Shown: positions 8,066 to 18,451, counted from the first letter of the stretch. The stretch is 64,000 nt of DNA from Roseiconus nitratireducens (GCF_008629675.1 NZ_VWOX01000002.1:434001-498000); one strand, 5' to 3'. The notes: a model not told the origin generated them from the sequence alone. A program made the numbers and translations.

Positions 8066-8881
8066 GTGACGTTTTGTATCGGGATTCAGGTCCGTGAAGG
8101 GATCATCGCTCTAGCGGACACTCGAATCGTCCGCGGGAGCGAGCGACTGAATAAGCGCAAACTTGCCGAGTTCCAACATGCCAATCAGTCTCTTTTCACG
8201 ATGACCAGCGGCCTGCGGTCGGTACGTGACAAGACGCTTGTGTATTGCGAAGAAGTGCTTGAGCAGACGACCGAACCCTGCAGCCGACTTTACCAATTCG
8301 TCAATCTGTTCGGGCAACAACTTCGGCGTGTGCGCGACGAGGATGGCCCGTCCTTGGGCGCGACCGGACACGCATTCAACCTGCACGCGATCATCGGCGG
8401 GTGTCTGACCGACGATGAAGTCGCACAGTTGTTCTACATCTATCCCGAAGGCAATTGGGTCGAGGCGGCCGCCGACACACCGTACTTCATCATCGGCCGC
8501 ACCTACTACGGCCGGCCAATCCTGGATCGCTTGCTGACCTACGAGACGTCGTTGACGTCCGCGTTGACGCTGGCACTGTTGGCGTTCGATGCGACGCGGA
8601 CCAGCGTGACCGATGTGGACTACCCGATCGATGTTGCCGTGATCGCATCAGGGAGTCGGCAACCGGTCTTCAAACGCTTTAGCGAGGCAGAGCTTGCCCA
8701 AACCACGCATTGGTGGACTCAGACGTTGACGAATGCGATCACGTCCATTCCGATGAATTGGGCCGAAGGTCTTCTGCCTCCTTCCCCCGGCGCTCCACCG
8801 CAGGGGACGGCACCGAATTCGTTCCCATCACCCAACCCCCTTCCAGGTCCAAACAATGACCCGAATTCAAATTGGCAGTGA
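8066..8881 (+). CDS. Anbu-type bacterial proteasome homologue (Ntn-hydrolase)
   Basis: Read from the GTG at 8066 (AGGAA five bases upstream), the protein is 271 residues and begins MTFCIGIQVREGIIALADTR. This places a Thr directly after the initiator, as N-terminal-nucleophile proteasome homologues require. The catalytic Asp and Arg of ALADTR are at positions 17 and 19 of the mature chain, and a Lys follows in NKRKLAEF. An ATG 90 bp upstream would bury the threonine behind 30 residues. The glycine-rich TSGLRSVRD and DVAVIASG segments fit the fold. The last 40 residues are a Pro/Asn-rich tail. The transglutaminase gene overlaps its end by 26 bp. Anbu is usually linked to transglutaminase, ATP-grasp and alpha-E genes; only the first is here. 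Its substrate is unknown. Confidence 0.82.
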   Translation: MTFCIGIQVREGIIALADTRIVRGSERLNKRKLAEFQHANQSLFTMTSGLRSVRDKTLVYCEEVLEQTTEPCSRLYQFVNLFGQQLRRVRDEDGPSLGATGHAFNLHAIIGGCLTDDEVAQLFYIYPEGNWVEAAADTPYFIIGRTYYGRPILDRLLTYETSLTSALTLALLAFDATRTSVTDVDYPIDVAVIASGSRQPVFKRFSEAELAQTTHWWTQTLTNAITSIPMNWAEGLLPPSPGAPPQGTAPNSFPSPNPLPGPNNDPNSNWQ

Positions 8882-9695
8882 GCTTGTCTATGACGTCCGG
8901 CAGGAAACCGTGTTCCTGTTTAACATTGCCGCCAGTCAGACAGACCAGCAGCACATCGAACAGGAAGTGCTGACCTTTGATCCCGACGTCAGCGTCGAAT
9001 CGTGCCAAGTGGGACTGGAGGGCAATCGGCTGCACCGCGCTGTCGTTTTGCCCTGCCAGCTGACGGTCCGTTACCAAGCGACCGCAGCTTTGCAACCTAC
9101 CGTTGAACAGCCCTCGGGAGTTACCGAAACGGTCACCTCGCAAATGCCCCCCGAGGTGTTGGTGTATCTGAATCCCAGCCGATACTGTGAAAGCGATCTA
9201 TTGGCCCGGTTCGCATTCGAGGAATTCGGGAGCATGGAACGCGGCTATCAACGCGTTCAGGCCATTTGCGATTGGGTGTACGACCACCTGGATTACACGC
9301 CGGGCAGTACCAACGCTTCGACCACCGCTGCCGATGTGCTGCTGCAACGCACCGGCGTCTGCCGAGACTACGCCCACTTGGCGATCACGCTCTGCCGCGG
9401 TGTTGGCATTCCCGCGAGATACGTCTCCGGCTACGCCGTCAATCTGCAGCCGCCCGATTTTCACGGATTCTTCGAAGCCTTCTTGGACGGAGCCTGGTAC
9501 CTGTTTGACCCAACGCAGTTGGCCCGGACCACAGGGCTTGTTCGAATCGGAACGGGACGCGACGCGGCCGACACGGCCTTCTGCACCCTGAATGGCGATG
9601 CAGTGCTGAGCCAGAAAAGCGTCTGGGCCAATCCCGAATCGCCCAGTGAAGAACCCACGGATCAGGACGAGTCGTCAGCCGTCTCGACCAGTTGA
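8856..9695 (+). CDS. Transglutaminase-like cysteine protease, Anbu partner
   Basis: This 279-residue cytoplasmic protein has no signal peptide. Residues 1-110 form the beta-rich N-terminal domain typical of bacterial transglutaminase-like proteins (begins RIQIGSELVYDVRQET). The papain-like core follows with a complete triad: Cys169 in RTGVCRDYAHLA, His203 in DFHGFFEAF and Asp218 in WYLFDPTQ. The RGVGIPARYVSGY strand is also characteristic. Such proteins act as proteases or amide hydrolases rather than cross-linkers. The ATG lies inside the Anbu gene with a 26-bp overlap, implying translational coupling and a shared function. Confidence 0.88.
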   Translation: MTRIQIGSELVYDVRQETVFLFNIAASQTDQQHIEQEVLTFDPDVSVESCQVGLEGNRLHRAVVLPCQLTVRYQATAALQPTVEQPSGVTETVTSQMPPEVLVYLNPSRYCESDLLARFAFEEFGSMERGYQRVQAICDWVYDHLDYTPGSTNASTTAADVLLQRTGVCRDYAHLAITLCRGVGIPARYVSGYAVNLQPPDFHGFFEAFLDGAWYLFDPTQLARTTGLVRIGTGRDAADTAFCTLNGDAVLSQKSVWANPESPSEEPTDQDESSAVSTS

Positions 9696-9756
9696 TCGCA
9701 CCATCGAGATTGTTCGGGTTCAGTCCGGCGGAGCTTTGTCCGCCATCGGCAAAATT

Positions 9757-9780
9757 GCTCTCCAGAGCGTGGCTGTCCGC
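9757..9780 (+). repeat. Degenerate copy of the 29-bp palindromic repeat
   Basis: GCTCTCCAGAGCGTGGCTGTCCGC differs at two places from the repeat found at 46866 and 56306. It lies in the 299-bp gap 9696-9994, which otherwise holds nothing recognisable between two convergent genes. Confidence 0.55.
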
Positions 9781-9994
9781 CGACTGGTCGTGACATCCAC
9801 GGAGGTTGTGCGATGTTGCCTTGTGCTCTGCAAAATCAGCGCAAGGCAACGCCGCATTCATGCAGTGAAAGATGACCGTCAAGAATCAATCGGCCGTAAG
9901 CAAACGGAGCAAGTTGACCAGACTCTGATCCGATCTCTCGCGGGTAGTGATCCGCCAACCTGTTTTTCGTAAACGCCCAGACAACTGGTTCAGG

Positions 9995-10849
9995 CTATTC
10001 GCTGAGCGGACTCAACGGCGGATAATCGATGAACTCCGGGCAGCTTTCATTGTCAGCACCGATGAAGGCAATCGTCGGAGCAATCAACGAGTCCAGCCAC
10101 TGCACGAATGTGATGTCCTGTGGCCGTTGATCGAACTGTTCGAAAGCCATCAAGAACAGATCTTCGATAATGTCCGCCATGAACAGGTGATCGGCGTGGG
10201 CTTCGTCTGGCATCACGTCGCAGCGGACCTCGCGGCCGATTCGCTCATGGAGATGCGGCTCCAACGGGTACAGCTGGGCGCGAAATTGAGCATAGTTGTT
10301 CTGCTCGACGGCCCGCTGAAGGGCGGACTCGTCCAATGCCCATCTGGCTCGACCAACCGCTTCTTCGTCGGACGATTCGCGGCCGGCGCCTAAGGTGCCA
10401 TTCGATTCGACCGCGGCTTCGAAACGAGGAACCAGTTTTCGAATGGCCGTACGCAACGCGGTTTGCCACTGACCATCATTGGCGCGTGAATGAACCGATT
10501 GGCCAGACACCTCGGTGTCGATCAGCACGTGGTAAATCTCACCATCCGGATCGAACCGAATCGAAACATGCGGAAGCTGCTCCGGTCTTTCAGTGACCAG
10601 CGGTCGCACCCGATTGATTTCACTGGAGACGACCGCCAACTCTTCTGGTGAAAGCGTGAACCCTTCGACACTCAACCCCGTGGCTGGGTCGTTGGCCGCC
10701 TGCCAGGCCGCCGTTCCAGAAGCTCCGGACAAACTTTCGCCTGAACGAGGACCGGAGTTGGCCCCGTCGTCGAACACCGAACCATTGTTTGGTCCGATAC
10801 CGCCTCCCAACTCAGGAGACGCGGGTGAGGGAGCAGTAAGCGATTCCAT
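9995..10849 (-). CDS. Unrecognised acidic cytoplasmic protein
   Basis: This 284-residue protein has no signal peptide and no membrane segment. Residues 1-65 are Ser/Gly/Pro-rich and probably disordered. Residues about 65-150 form an alternating strand-helix unit (LPHVSIRFDPDG, YHVLIDTEVSG, TALRTAIRKLVPRFEAAV) that by eye recalls the small domain of ribosome hibernation-promoting factors, but this is not demonstrated. The C-terminal 130 residues are acidic and helical, with many Glu, Asp and His. The ATG at 10849 has a good AAGGGGA site. It is convergent with the Anbu-transglutaminase pair. No function is assigned. Confidence 0.7.
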   Translation of the reverse strand: MESLTAPSPASPELGGGIGPNNGSVFDDGANSGPRSGESLSGASGTAAWQAANDPATGLSVEGFTLSPEELAVVSSEINRVRPLVTERPEQLPHVSIRFDPDGEIYHVLIDTEVSGQSVHSRANDGQWQTALRTAIRKLVPRFEAAVESNGTLGAGRESSDEEAVGRARWALDESALQRAVEQNNYAQFRAQLYPLEPHLHERIGREVRCDVMPDEAHADHLFMADIIEDLFLMAFEQFDQRPQDITFVQWLDSLIAPTIAFIGADNESCPEFIDYPPLSPLSE

Positions 10850-11158
10850 GTGTGGTCCCCTTGCAACCGAGTGAAGTTTGCAACTGATTGTTCACTTCGT
10901 TTCCGTGGCGGTTGCGGCTAACACGCGGCAGCAAAGCACTCGCTCGGCGAGACACCGATGAACCGACTTTGACCAGCATGGTCTCGATTCCAACGCGGAT
11001 GAACCATCGCTGAATCGAGGCTCGGACACATCAGCCGCAACCCACAAGGGTCTTTAGTGTAGCATTTTTCGTACCACGCTGCATCAATCGTCCGGGTGCG
11101 ACTGATTTGACACACGCTTGCCACCAACCGGCATGACAAAAAGTCGCGCGGCGACGAA
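10850..11158. other. Gap without a gene
   Basis: About 310 bp between two genes on the minus strand. No coding sequence or clear regulatory element was recognised beyond the ribosome binding site of the gene at 9995-10849. Confidence 0.55.
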
Positions 11159-11926
11159 TCAGCGCGCCCCGTCAGCCAACAGAAGCGCCGGAATGGTCTG
11201 AACGATCAGGGACAAATCGGTCAGCAAGGAGCATTCATCGATGTAGCGACGGTCGAGCTCGAATTGCTTGTCAAAGCTCAGATTCCCGCGTCCGCTCACC
11301 TGCCAAAAACAGGTCAGCCCCGGTTTAGCCGCCAACCGAACCAAGTGCTCGGCGTCATAGCAGGCGACTTCGCTGGGGATCGCCGGTCGCGGTCCCACCA
11401 GACTCATCTCGCCACCGAGCACGTTCCAAAGCTGGGGAAGTTCGTCGATGCTGGTGCGACGCATGAAGTGCCCCACCCAGGGGATCACTCGCGGGTCTCG
11501 ATCCATCTTGAAAGTGATCGATTCGCCGTGGCCGTTATGAGACCGCAATTCTTCCAACCGCGCTTCGGCGTCCTTGACCATCGTGCGAAACTTCAGAATC
11601 GTGAATTCACGCCCGTCCAGCCCCACGCGGGTCTGCCGAAAAATCACCGGCCCCCCGTCAACCAGATAGACCGCCAGGGCGCCGATCGCAAGCAGCGGAC
11701 TTAAAACGATCATTCCCACCAACGCGCCCACCACGTCGCATATCCGCTTGAGCGATCGATAGACCGGGTCGTGGACGGCCGCACATGCAAAATAGTCCAG
11801 CGAAGATCCCGGGTCGTATCCGACCACCAAGGCTCCATCGGCCGGAGAGCGTTCACCGGAAACAACCGCCGTTCGGCTGGCGACCGGTGCCCCAGAAGCC
11901 ATGCGATCCATCACCTCCGTATCCAT
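11159..11926 (-). CDS. Monotopic phosphoglycosyl transferase (polysaccharide initiating enzyme)
   Basis: This 255-residue enzyme is of the small WcaJ/PglC class, which moves a sugar phosphate onto undecaprenyl phosphate to start glycan assembly on the inner membrane. One reentrant hydrophobic helix ([20 protein letters not shown]) precedes the catalytic domain. Signature segments are [46 protein letters not shown] and [14 protein letters not shown]. The N-terminal multi-helix domain of larger WbaP proteins is absent. The ATG at 11926 has a GAGGA about 8 nt upstream; a longer frame lacks support. It stands at the left end of the polysaccharide locus but on the strand opposite the main operon. 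Confidence 0.88.
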   Translation of the reverse strand: MDTEVMDRMASGAPVASRTAVVSGERSPADGALVVGYDPGSSLDYFACAAVHDPVYRSLKRICDVVGALVGMIVLSPLLAIGALAVYLVDGGPVIFRQTRVGLDGREFTILKFRTMVKDAEARLEELRSHNGHGESITFKMDRDPRVIPWVGHFMRRTSIDELPQLWNVLGGEMSLVGPRPAIPSEVACYDAEHLVRLAAKPGLTCFWQVSGRGNLSFDKQFELDRRYIDECSLLTDLSLIVQTIPALLLADGAR

Positions 11927-12559
11927 TACACCATCCTCAATTCTGTGAAACCATTTGACTCTGGTGGAAGCAATCCGATGCGGCGACAAAACCGCATTCC
12001 GCTCCACTGCTATCCGACACGCGGACTCTCTTGCCCACTCGTTGACGCGCGAGCTTTCATGGCTCACGACCGGTTGCGACCATTTTTGTGCTGAATCTTT
12101 CACGGCCGGTCGTAGCGAGTATAGGAGTGCGGCAGGTTGTATCAAATGAAGGTTTGGCGAGAAGGAGGTGCAAGCAAAGAGCTTTGCGGGCAACGCTTGA
12201 ACGAGGTTTTGCTGCGGCGCGTTAAGGCCGACCAATGGGATTCAAAATCACATCCGCAGCACCTCGACGAGAAAGATTTTTTCGCCCTTTTTTTTGCCCC
12301 GGAGCGACCTTGGTGCCGGGCTTTCGGGTTAGCCCTGTCGGACCGCGATTCCCGGAACCGACGGCCAATGACGGCATATCTCGGGGGGTCCCCGGAACAG
12401 CCTGCCTTCAATCACCGAGCCAACGTCGTGGGCCGGGTGGAGCGCCAACAGGCCTGGCGTCGAGCGCGATGACGCGGCGCAGCGGGGGATCCGGGCGATG
12501 AGGCAGAGCCCCGCACCTCGGCCTTCACCACCTCCAACTCCATCGCGGCCGCGTTCGCG
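11927..12559. other. Long gap between the initiating transferase and rfbA
   Basis: About 630 bp with no supported gene. Open frames on both strands have no domain character. The stretch contains poly-pyrimidine runs near 12278-12297 and presumably the promoter for the transferase gene read leftward. No symmetric element stood out. Confidence 0.55.
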
Positions 12560-13438
12560 TCACCGCGGGCGCGTCAGCAGATCGCGCAGATAATGGCCGT
12601 AGTCGTTGGGGTAGCGATCAGCCAGTGCGACGATGTCTGCATCGTCCAGCCAACGGTTCCGCCACGCCACTTCTTCCGGACAAGCGATCTTCAACCCCTG
12701 TCGAGTCTCGATCGCCTCGACGTAGTCCGAAGCCGAGAGCAGGGACTGGTGCGTCCCCGTGTCCAGCCAAGCAAATCCGCGGCCCAACATTTGGACGTTC
12801 AATGATCCGTCATCCAGGTAGAATCGATTGACGTCCGTGATTTCCAACTCGCCACGCTGCGACGGCTGAAGTCCCTTGGCGATCTCGCAGACCCGTTGGT
12901 CGTAGAAGTAAAGCCCGGTAATTGCGAGATTGCTCTTTGGCTTGGCCGGTTTTTCTTCCAAGCTGACCGCGTTTCCGTTGGGCCCCATTTCAACGATGCC
13001 GTAACGTTGCGGGTCGACGACGGGGTAGCCAAAGATTGTCGCCCCGTGCTCATGTCGCCGGGCCTCGCGCAGCATGCTGGAGAAGCCGTTGCCGTAAAAA
13101 ATGTTGTCGCCCAAGATCAGCGCCGCGGCGTCGCCCCCCAGAAAGTCTTCCCCAATGAGAAAGGCTTGTGCCAGACCGCCGGGTTCCGGCTGGACTTCAA
13201 ATTGGATCGACATCGACCATTGCGATCCATCCCCTAGCAACCGCTGGAACATGGGGGTGTGCTCCGGTGTCGAAATGATCAGCACATCACGGATCCCCCC
13301 CAGCATCAACGTCGTCAGCGGGTAATAGATCATCGGCTTGTCATAGACCGGCAACAGTTGCTTGCTGACCGCCAGCGTTGCCGGGAACAGTCGCGTTCCC
13401 GAACCGCCAGCCAAGATGATGCCCTTGTCGATCGCCAT
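12560..13438 (-). CDS. rfbA: Glucose-1-phosphate thymidylyltransferase
   Basis: This 292-residue enzyme is first in dTDP-rhamnose synthesis, making dTDP-glucose from dTTP and glucose 1-phosphate. It starts [19 protein letters not shown], the nucleotide-binding loop, followed by [16 protein letters not shown], the other family hallmark. EYxx-like metal and sugar sites appear as [10 protein letters not shown] and [11 protein letters not shown]. Length matches the short RmlA type exactly. A longer frame adds 13 residues upstream, but the ATG at 13438 gives the normal N-terminus. It lies 119 bp downstream of rfbB on the same strand. Confidence 0.95.
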   Translation of the reverse strand: MAIDKGIILAGGSGTRLFPATLAVSKQLLPVYDKPMIYYPLTTLMLGGIRDVLIISTPEHTPMFQRLLGDGSQWSMSIQFEVQPEPGGLAQAFLIGEDFLGGDAAALILGDNIFYGNGFSSMLREARRHEHGATIFGYPVVDPQRYGIVEMGPNGNAVSLEEKPAKPKSNLAITGLYFYDQRVCEIAKGLQPSQRGELEITDVNRFYLDDGSLNVQMLGRGFAWLDTGTHQSLLSASDYVEAIETRQGLKIACPEEVAWRNRWLDDADIVALADRYPNDYGHYLRDLLTRPR

Positions 13439-13557
13439 CGAGTTCGCCTGTGGGTCGGATGGTTGGTGCCGAGTCACTCGCGACCGAAGTCACTTGGTCG
13501 CGGGTGCCAAAATGCTAGATGCGGCGGAGAGATTGGAATTGGCCGGGGGCACGATGA

Positions 13558-14625
<1,068 letters not shown>

Positions 14626-14882
14626 CAATCAATCCCCTTCCGTATGCGACTTGCGTGACCGGGACGCGATGGTCCCAGTGGGTGACGTTGTCCGATGGGG
14701 CCAAAGGTTCGACCCATGGCTTCCAGAAGTGTACCGCGCGTCGCTTCCTGCCTGCGGTGGTCGATCACCAAACCATAGTCCAATCAGCACGAAAGAGAAG
14801 CGGGCACCGACCCGCGAGTGACCTCACGGCAAGCCTCCGGGCCCCTGTCTGTTCGTTTGTCGTTCCGGTCGACCGGGATCCT

Positions 14883-14908
14883 CAACGTCTCGGTCGACCG
14901 GCACGTTG
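14883..14908. promoter_or_regulatory. 26-bp interrupted palindrome between rfbB and the reductase gene
   Basis: The left half is CAACGT-CT-CGGTC and the right half GACCG-GC-ACGTTG; 22 of 26 positions are symmetric. A second copy of its core, CCGGTCGACCGG, lies at 14865-14876. The element is inside the 482-bp divergent intergenic region 14626-15107, which otherwise has no gene, about 260 bp from rfbB and 200 bp from the reductase. It is a plausible operator for both rhamnose transcripts. Confidence 0.45.
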
Positions 14909-15107
14909 CCGCTCAAGCGGAGCCGCCGATTCGATTTGCGGCGGGTTGTTGCGACCGGGTGGTCGAACTGGACAATCCGTGTTCACCCGGCTAGCGTTGC
15001 AGTCGAACGGAACTGTCTGAGCCACGGTTGCCGCAGTTCCACCGCGATGGTGGTCATCGGTTCAACACGCCCTTGCCGCCATCGGATCCACGCACGCTGA
15101 AATTCAT

Positions 15108-15986
15108 ATGATCATTCTGTTAGGTGCCAGCGGGTTCATTGGCCAGGCGATTGCCGACGCGCTGCGAGACGCCGACTTGGAGTTTGCGCCGCTGGGTCGG
15201 CGCGACGTTGACCACGGGGACGTGGATGCCCTTGCCAATGCAATTGCGGCTCACGACGCAACCTTCCTGATCAATAGCGCCGGCTACACCGGCAAGCCCA
15301 ACGTTGACGCATGTGAGATTCACAAGACCGAATGTCTGGACGGAAACGCGACGCTTCCGGGACGCATTCGCATGGCCTGCCAGCGCGCCGGCATTGCGTT
15401 CGGACACGTGTCCAGCGGTTGCATCTACGCCGGTAGTCGGCCGGACGGGTCCGGGTTCACCGAATTGGATCCGCCCAACTTTTGTTTCCGAACGGACAAT
15501 TGCAGTTTCTATTCGGGCTGCAAGGCGTTGGGGGAAGAGCTCCTGGCCGATTGTGATTCGTGTTACATCTGGCGATTGCGGATCCCATTCAATGAAGTCG
15601 ATTCGACGCGCAACTACTTGAGCAAGGTGATGCGCTACGAGCGACTGCTGGATGCCACGAACAGCCTGTCTCATCTGGGCGAATTTGCCTCGGCCTGCGT
15701 TCAGTCGTGGCAGCGAAGGATCCCCTTCGGAACGTACAACGTGGTCAACACCGGCAGCATCACCACGCGACGCGTCACGGAATTGATCCAGGAGAACCTT
15801 CCCGGTGAGCGTCGCTTCGACTTCTTTGACAACGAGGCGGAGTTCATGCGGTTGGCAGCGGCAACGCCGCGCAGCAACTGCGTCTTGGACAACACCAAGA
15901 TCCGGCAGACGGGGATCGAGCTATCGACGGTCGAAGAAGCCCTGATCGATTCGTTGCAACAGTGGCGAAGCCCGGTCGCCAGCTGA
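15108..15986 (+). CDS. UER1/NRS-like dTDP-4-keto-6-deoxyglucose epimerase-reductase
   Basis: This 292-residue extended short-chain dehydrogenase has an NADPH loop, LLGASGFIGQ, and the Tyr135-x3-Lys139 pair in FYSGCKALGEEL. Beyond generic RmlD features it carries landmarks of the plant UER1/NRS-ER family (bifunctional 3,5-epimerase and 4-reductase). These are NSAGYTGKPNVDACEIHK, SSGCIYAGS, FTELDPPNF, LRIPFNEVDSTRNYLSKV and APRSN-like TPRSNCVLD. It may therefore do the last two steps of dTDP-rhamnose synthesis by itself; no rmlC is visible in the window. A plain RmlD-like reductase is the alternative. The ATG at 15108 gives the standard N-terminus. Confidence 0.8.
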   Translation: MIILLGASGFIGQAIADALRDADLEFAPLGRRDVDHGDVDALANAIAAHDATFLINSAGYTGKPNVDACEIHKTECLDGNATLPGRIRMACQRAGIAFGHVSSGCIYAGSRPDGSGFTELDPPNFCFRTDNCSFYSGCKALGEELLADCDSCYIWRLRIPFNEVDSTRNYLSKVMRYERLLDATNSLSHLGEFASACVQSWQRRIPFGTYNVVNTGSITTRRVTELIQENLPGERRFDFFDNEAEFMRLAAATPRSNCVLDNTKIRQTGIELSTVEEALIDSLQQWRSPVAS

Positions 15987-16149
15987 CGCCGCCGGTTGCG
16001 GCTCCACACCGTCATCCTCACGCAGCGGCTCTCTACCACGCAGCCGACATCGCCAGACGGCGGAAAGCCGGCTCCGGATAGCTTCCTGAGACGCGCACCC
16101 AACGCTACCGGGTGGTGCGTTTGTGCAGTACTCCGTCTCACTCCGCCTT

Positions 16150-16167
16150 GGCTTGCAGCTGCAAGCC
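16150..16167. promoter_or_regulatory. Perfect 18-bp palindrome upstream of the PEP-CTERM gene
   Basis: GGCTTGCAG and its exact complement CTGCAAGCC abut with no spacer. The site is about 220 bp upstream of the PEP-CTERM start, in the 400-bp gap 15987-16386 that holds no other recognisable feature. A dimer binding site is possible, but chance or a mobile-repeat origin is not excluded. Confidence 0.3.
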
Positions 16168-16386
16168 GCGTGTGAATTGGCGCTCGAACGCCAAAAAACC
16201 GGCTTCCCGCCGTTATGGTGGGATGTTTCACGTAGCCTTCCACGCATGGTGCGACGGCTTGGCGTTAGACGGGCCGATCGATTCCCTAAATTGCCCACCC
16301 GTAAATCTGGAAACTTGCTCATAAGGGGTGCGATCACTACGATCGCCCAAGTATCTCTCACTTCGCGAACTCTCTGGAGGGACTGT

Positions 16387-16884
16387 ATGAAGAATTGGAT
16401 ACTTGGGTTATCCGTTGCGATGACCCTGGCCGTTGCCACTTCGGCATCTGCCATGTCCGTCACCGTCGGGTCGACGACGGAGACTGCGGACGCCTTCGGC
16501 TTTATCAGCTTCGACTTCAGCGGCGTGACTCCCACGACCTCTGATAGCGGAGTTCTGATGCTGACGTCGTCAAGCCCGCAGACTCCGTTTGCCAGCACCG
16601 GGGAAGTGGCGTTTTCGGCACCGTTTGCCATGGGGACACTTGATCCTCCCGGCGACATGTCGGCGCCTTTCACCTACGTGTTCGACATCGTCAGCGGCTT
16701 GGCCGCTGCGTCGGCAGACGGCTTGATCGAGATCAACGGGATTGCTGCCGGCGGCGTGTCTTACCAGGCCGTCATCATGGTCGAATCACCGGTGACTGCC
16801 GTTCCCGAACCGGGAACCCTGTCGATGATCGCCTTGGGCGGCTTGGTCGGCGGATGCGGACTTGTCCGCAGACGTCGTCGTTGA
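16387..16884 (+). CDS. PEP-CTERM sorting-domain protein
   Basis: This is a 165-residue exported protein. It has a signal peptide (MKNWILGLSVAMTLAVATS, cut after SASA), a Ser/Thr/Gly-rich beta domain of about 110 residues with no enzyme motif, and a C-terminal PEP-CTERM tail. The tail is VPEPGTLS, then a hydrophobic helix, then RRRRR. Such tails are cut and processed by exosortases, and the proteins occur with exopolysaccharide loci, as here. The ATG at 16387 has a strong GGAGGG site, whereas an upstream open frame lacks one. A terminator with a T-run follows 53 bp after the stop, so it is its own transcript. No exosortase gene is in the window. Confidence 0.9.
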   Translation: MKNWILGLSVAMTLAVATSASAMSVTVGSTTETADAFGFISFDFSGVTPTTSDSGVLMLTSSSPQTPFASTGEVAFSAPFAMGTLDPPGDMSAPFTYVFDIVSGLAAASADGLIEINGIAAGGVSYQAVIMVESPVTAVPEPGTLSMIALGGLVGGCGLVRRRRR

Positions 16885-16936
16885 GCTGTCTTCCCATGAG
16901 CGATCTCGACATCGTTCAAGACGGAAGATCATTCTG

Positions 16937-16965
16937 GAGACTGGTCTGCGGATCAGTCTCTTTTT
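16937..16965 (+). terminator. Intrinsic terminator of the PEP-CTERM gene
   Basis: GAGACTG (16937-16943) pairs with CAGTCTC (16954-16960) around a 10-nt loop and is followed directly by five T residues. This is the clearest intrinsic terminator in the window. Confidence 0.75.
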
Positions 16966-17533
16966 ATGCGCTCCCTTCGCCTTTCCGCGATCGGGCTCGC
17001 ACCCCGGGGCGGATGTCGCCCCCCCGAGAACGGACGCTTTGACGCCGCAAAAGAGTCCACAAACCGGCTGCAAAACGATGCTTCGGCAAGGGGGCAGGTT
17101 GCTCGCTTATCGACGCGCTAGGTGAGTCTCTGGACGGCAATCATTGAATTAGCAAACCCGCAAACGTCGCTTGTGGACTCTGGTCGGAGTCAGTTCTACA
17201 TTACGCCGCGTTGCCAAGCCAACGAGATTGACGACCCACAGGCACTCCAACGGCGAACCATTCGCTGACACGAGCCGGTCGCCAGCAATTGTGATTCAGC
17301 GAAGACCTCCCCAGGCAGAAAGCCGGTGGGAATGCGGCAAGGACGCGTTTGGCAGCAGAACAAGCTTGAGATGACACGGCAGAGAGGTGGATTGCCGTGG
17401 CGCGACGCAATCGATCGCGCGGTCACCCAAGCGGACGAAGTCCGCGCATACTCAACGCCCATCGCCGCTTCGCCCCGGCGGCACACGACTGGCACGGTCC
17501 ACCCCGCCAACCGTGTCGTGGCGAGATCCTTGC
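16966..17533. other. Gap before the main polysaccharide operon
   Basis: About 570 bp with no supported gene. The frame of the next transferase stays open back to 17387, but its extra residues are low in similarity to the family. The promoter of the large plus-strand operon is presumably here; no confident -35/-10 pair was identified. Confidence 0.5.
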
Positions 17534-18451
17534 ATGCTCTCTGATCAAACTCCCACCACCGAACAGCTCGAGCCCGAACTTGCCAACGCCGAAACCGCTG
17601 GCAGACTCGACCGACCGTCCGGCGTCGCTGAGTCAGCCCAGCTCGCTTCAGCACAGGCCAATTCAGCACGGGCCGCTTTGGCACCGCCGCGGCCCCACGT
17701 CCTGTGGTCGATTCCGATCGACCCGGTCACGATGCAACAGGCCATCGATCGCATCTTCGGATGGATCGACCAGGGGGCACCGGAGTGCCGGCTGGTGGTC
17801 ACACCGAACGTCGATCACGTCGTGCAGTTGCATCGCCAACCAGAACTCAGACCCGTCTATCGCCAAGCCAGCCTGACGTTGGCCGACGGTTGGCCACTGG
17901 TCACCATGTCGCGGGTTTACGGAATGCCGTTGCCACAGCGGGTTGCGGGTTCAGATCTGTTGCCGGGGTTGTGCGCCCACGCCCAGCAACACGACCGGTC
18001 GTTGAGGCTGTTCTTGTTGGGAGGCTTTCCGGGCGTCGCTGAACGCGCGGCAAAGGAGATCCATGCAGCGTGGCCGGCGGTTCGGGTGGTCGATTGCTAC
18101 AGCCCGCCGTTCGGTTTCGAAACCGACGCGATGATCAACTCGGAGATTCAACAACGGATCGCGAGCAGTGACGCCGATGTGCTGGTGGTCGGATTGGGAT
18201 TCCCAAAGCAAGAGAAATGGTTGGCCGCCCACCGCTCCCACCTGCGAGTTCCCGTGGCGTTGGCCGTGGGTGCGACCATTGATTTTCTGGCGGGCGAGCA
18301 GACGCGTGCCCCGCGTTGGGTTCAGCAAATCAAAATGGAATGGCTGCACCGACTGGCGAGCAATCCTCGCCGGCTTGCCCGGCGTTACGCTCAAGACGCC
18401 TTTTACTTTCCGCTGCTGTGCCTCCGTCAGTGGCGGTCCATGCGGAAATGA
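17534..18451 (+). CDS. WecG/TagA/CpsF-family glycosyltransferase (GT26)
   Basis: This 305-residue enzyme is of the family that adds the second sugar to a lipid-linked monosaccharide (for example ManNAc or ManNAcA), acting at the inner face of the membrane. Family segments in order are VVTPNVDHVVQLHR, LTLADGWPLV, RVAGSDLLPGL, LFLLGGFPGVAERAA, VVGLGFPKQEKWLA and LAVGATIDFLAGEQTRAPRW. A Glu/Ala-rich leader of about 55 residues is unusual and may be disordered. The ATG at 17534 is chosen as the first methionine giving this layout; the frame is open further upstream. It opens the plus-strand operon and would act just after the initiating phosphoglycosyl transferase. Confidence 0.87.
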   Translation: MLSDQTPTTEQLEPELANAETAGRLDRPSGVAESAQLASAQANSARAALAPPRPHVLWSIPIDPVTMQQAIDRIFGWIDQGAPECRLVVTPNVDHVVQLHRQPELRPVYRQASLTLADGWPLVTMSRVYGMPLPQRVAGSDLLPGLCAHAQQHDRSLRLFLLGGFPGVAERAAKEIHAAWPAVRVVDCYSPPFGFETDAMINSEIQQRIASSDADVLVVGLGFPKQEKWLAAHRSHLRVPVALAVGATIDFLAGEQTRAPRWVQQIKMEWLHRLASNPRRLARRYAQDAFYFPLLCLRQWRSMRK

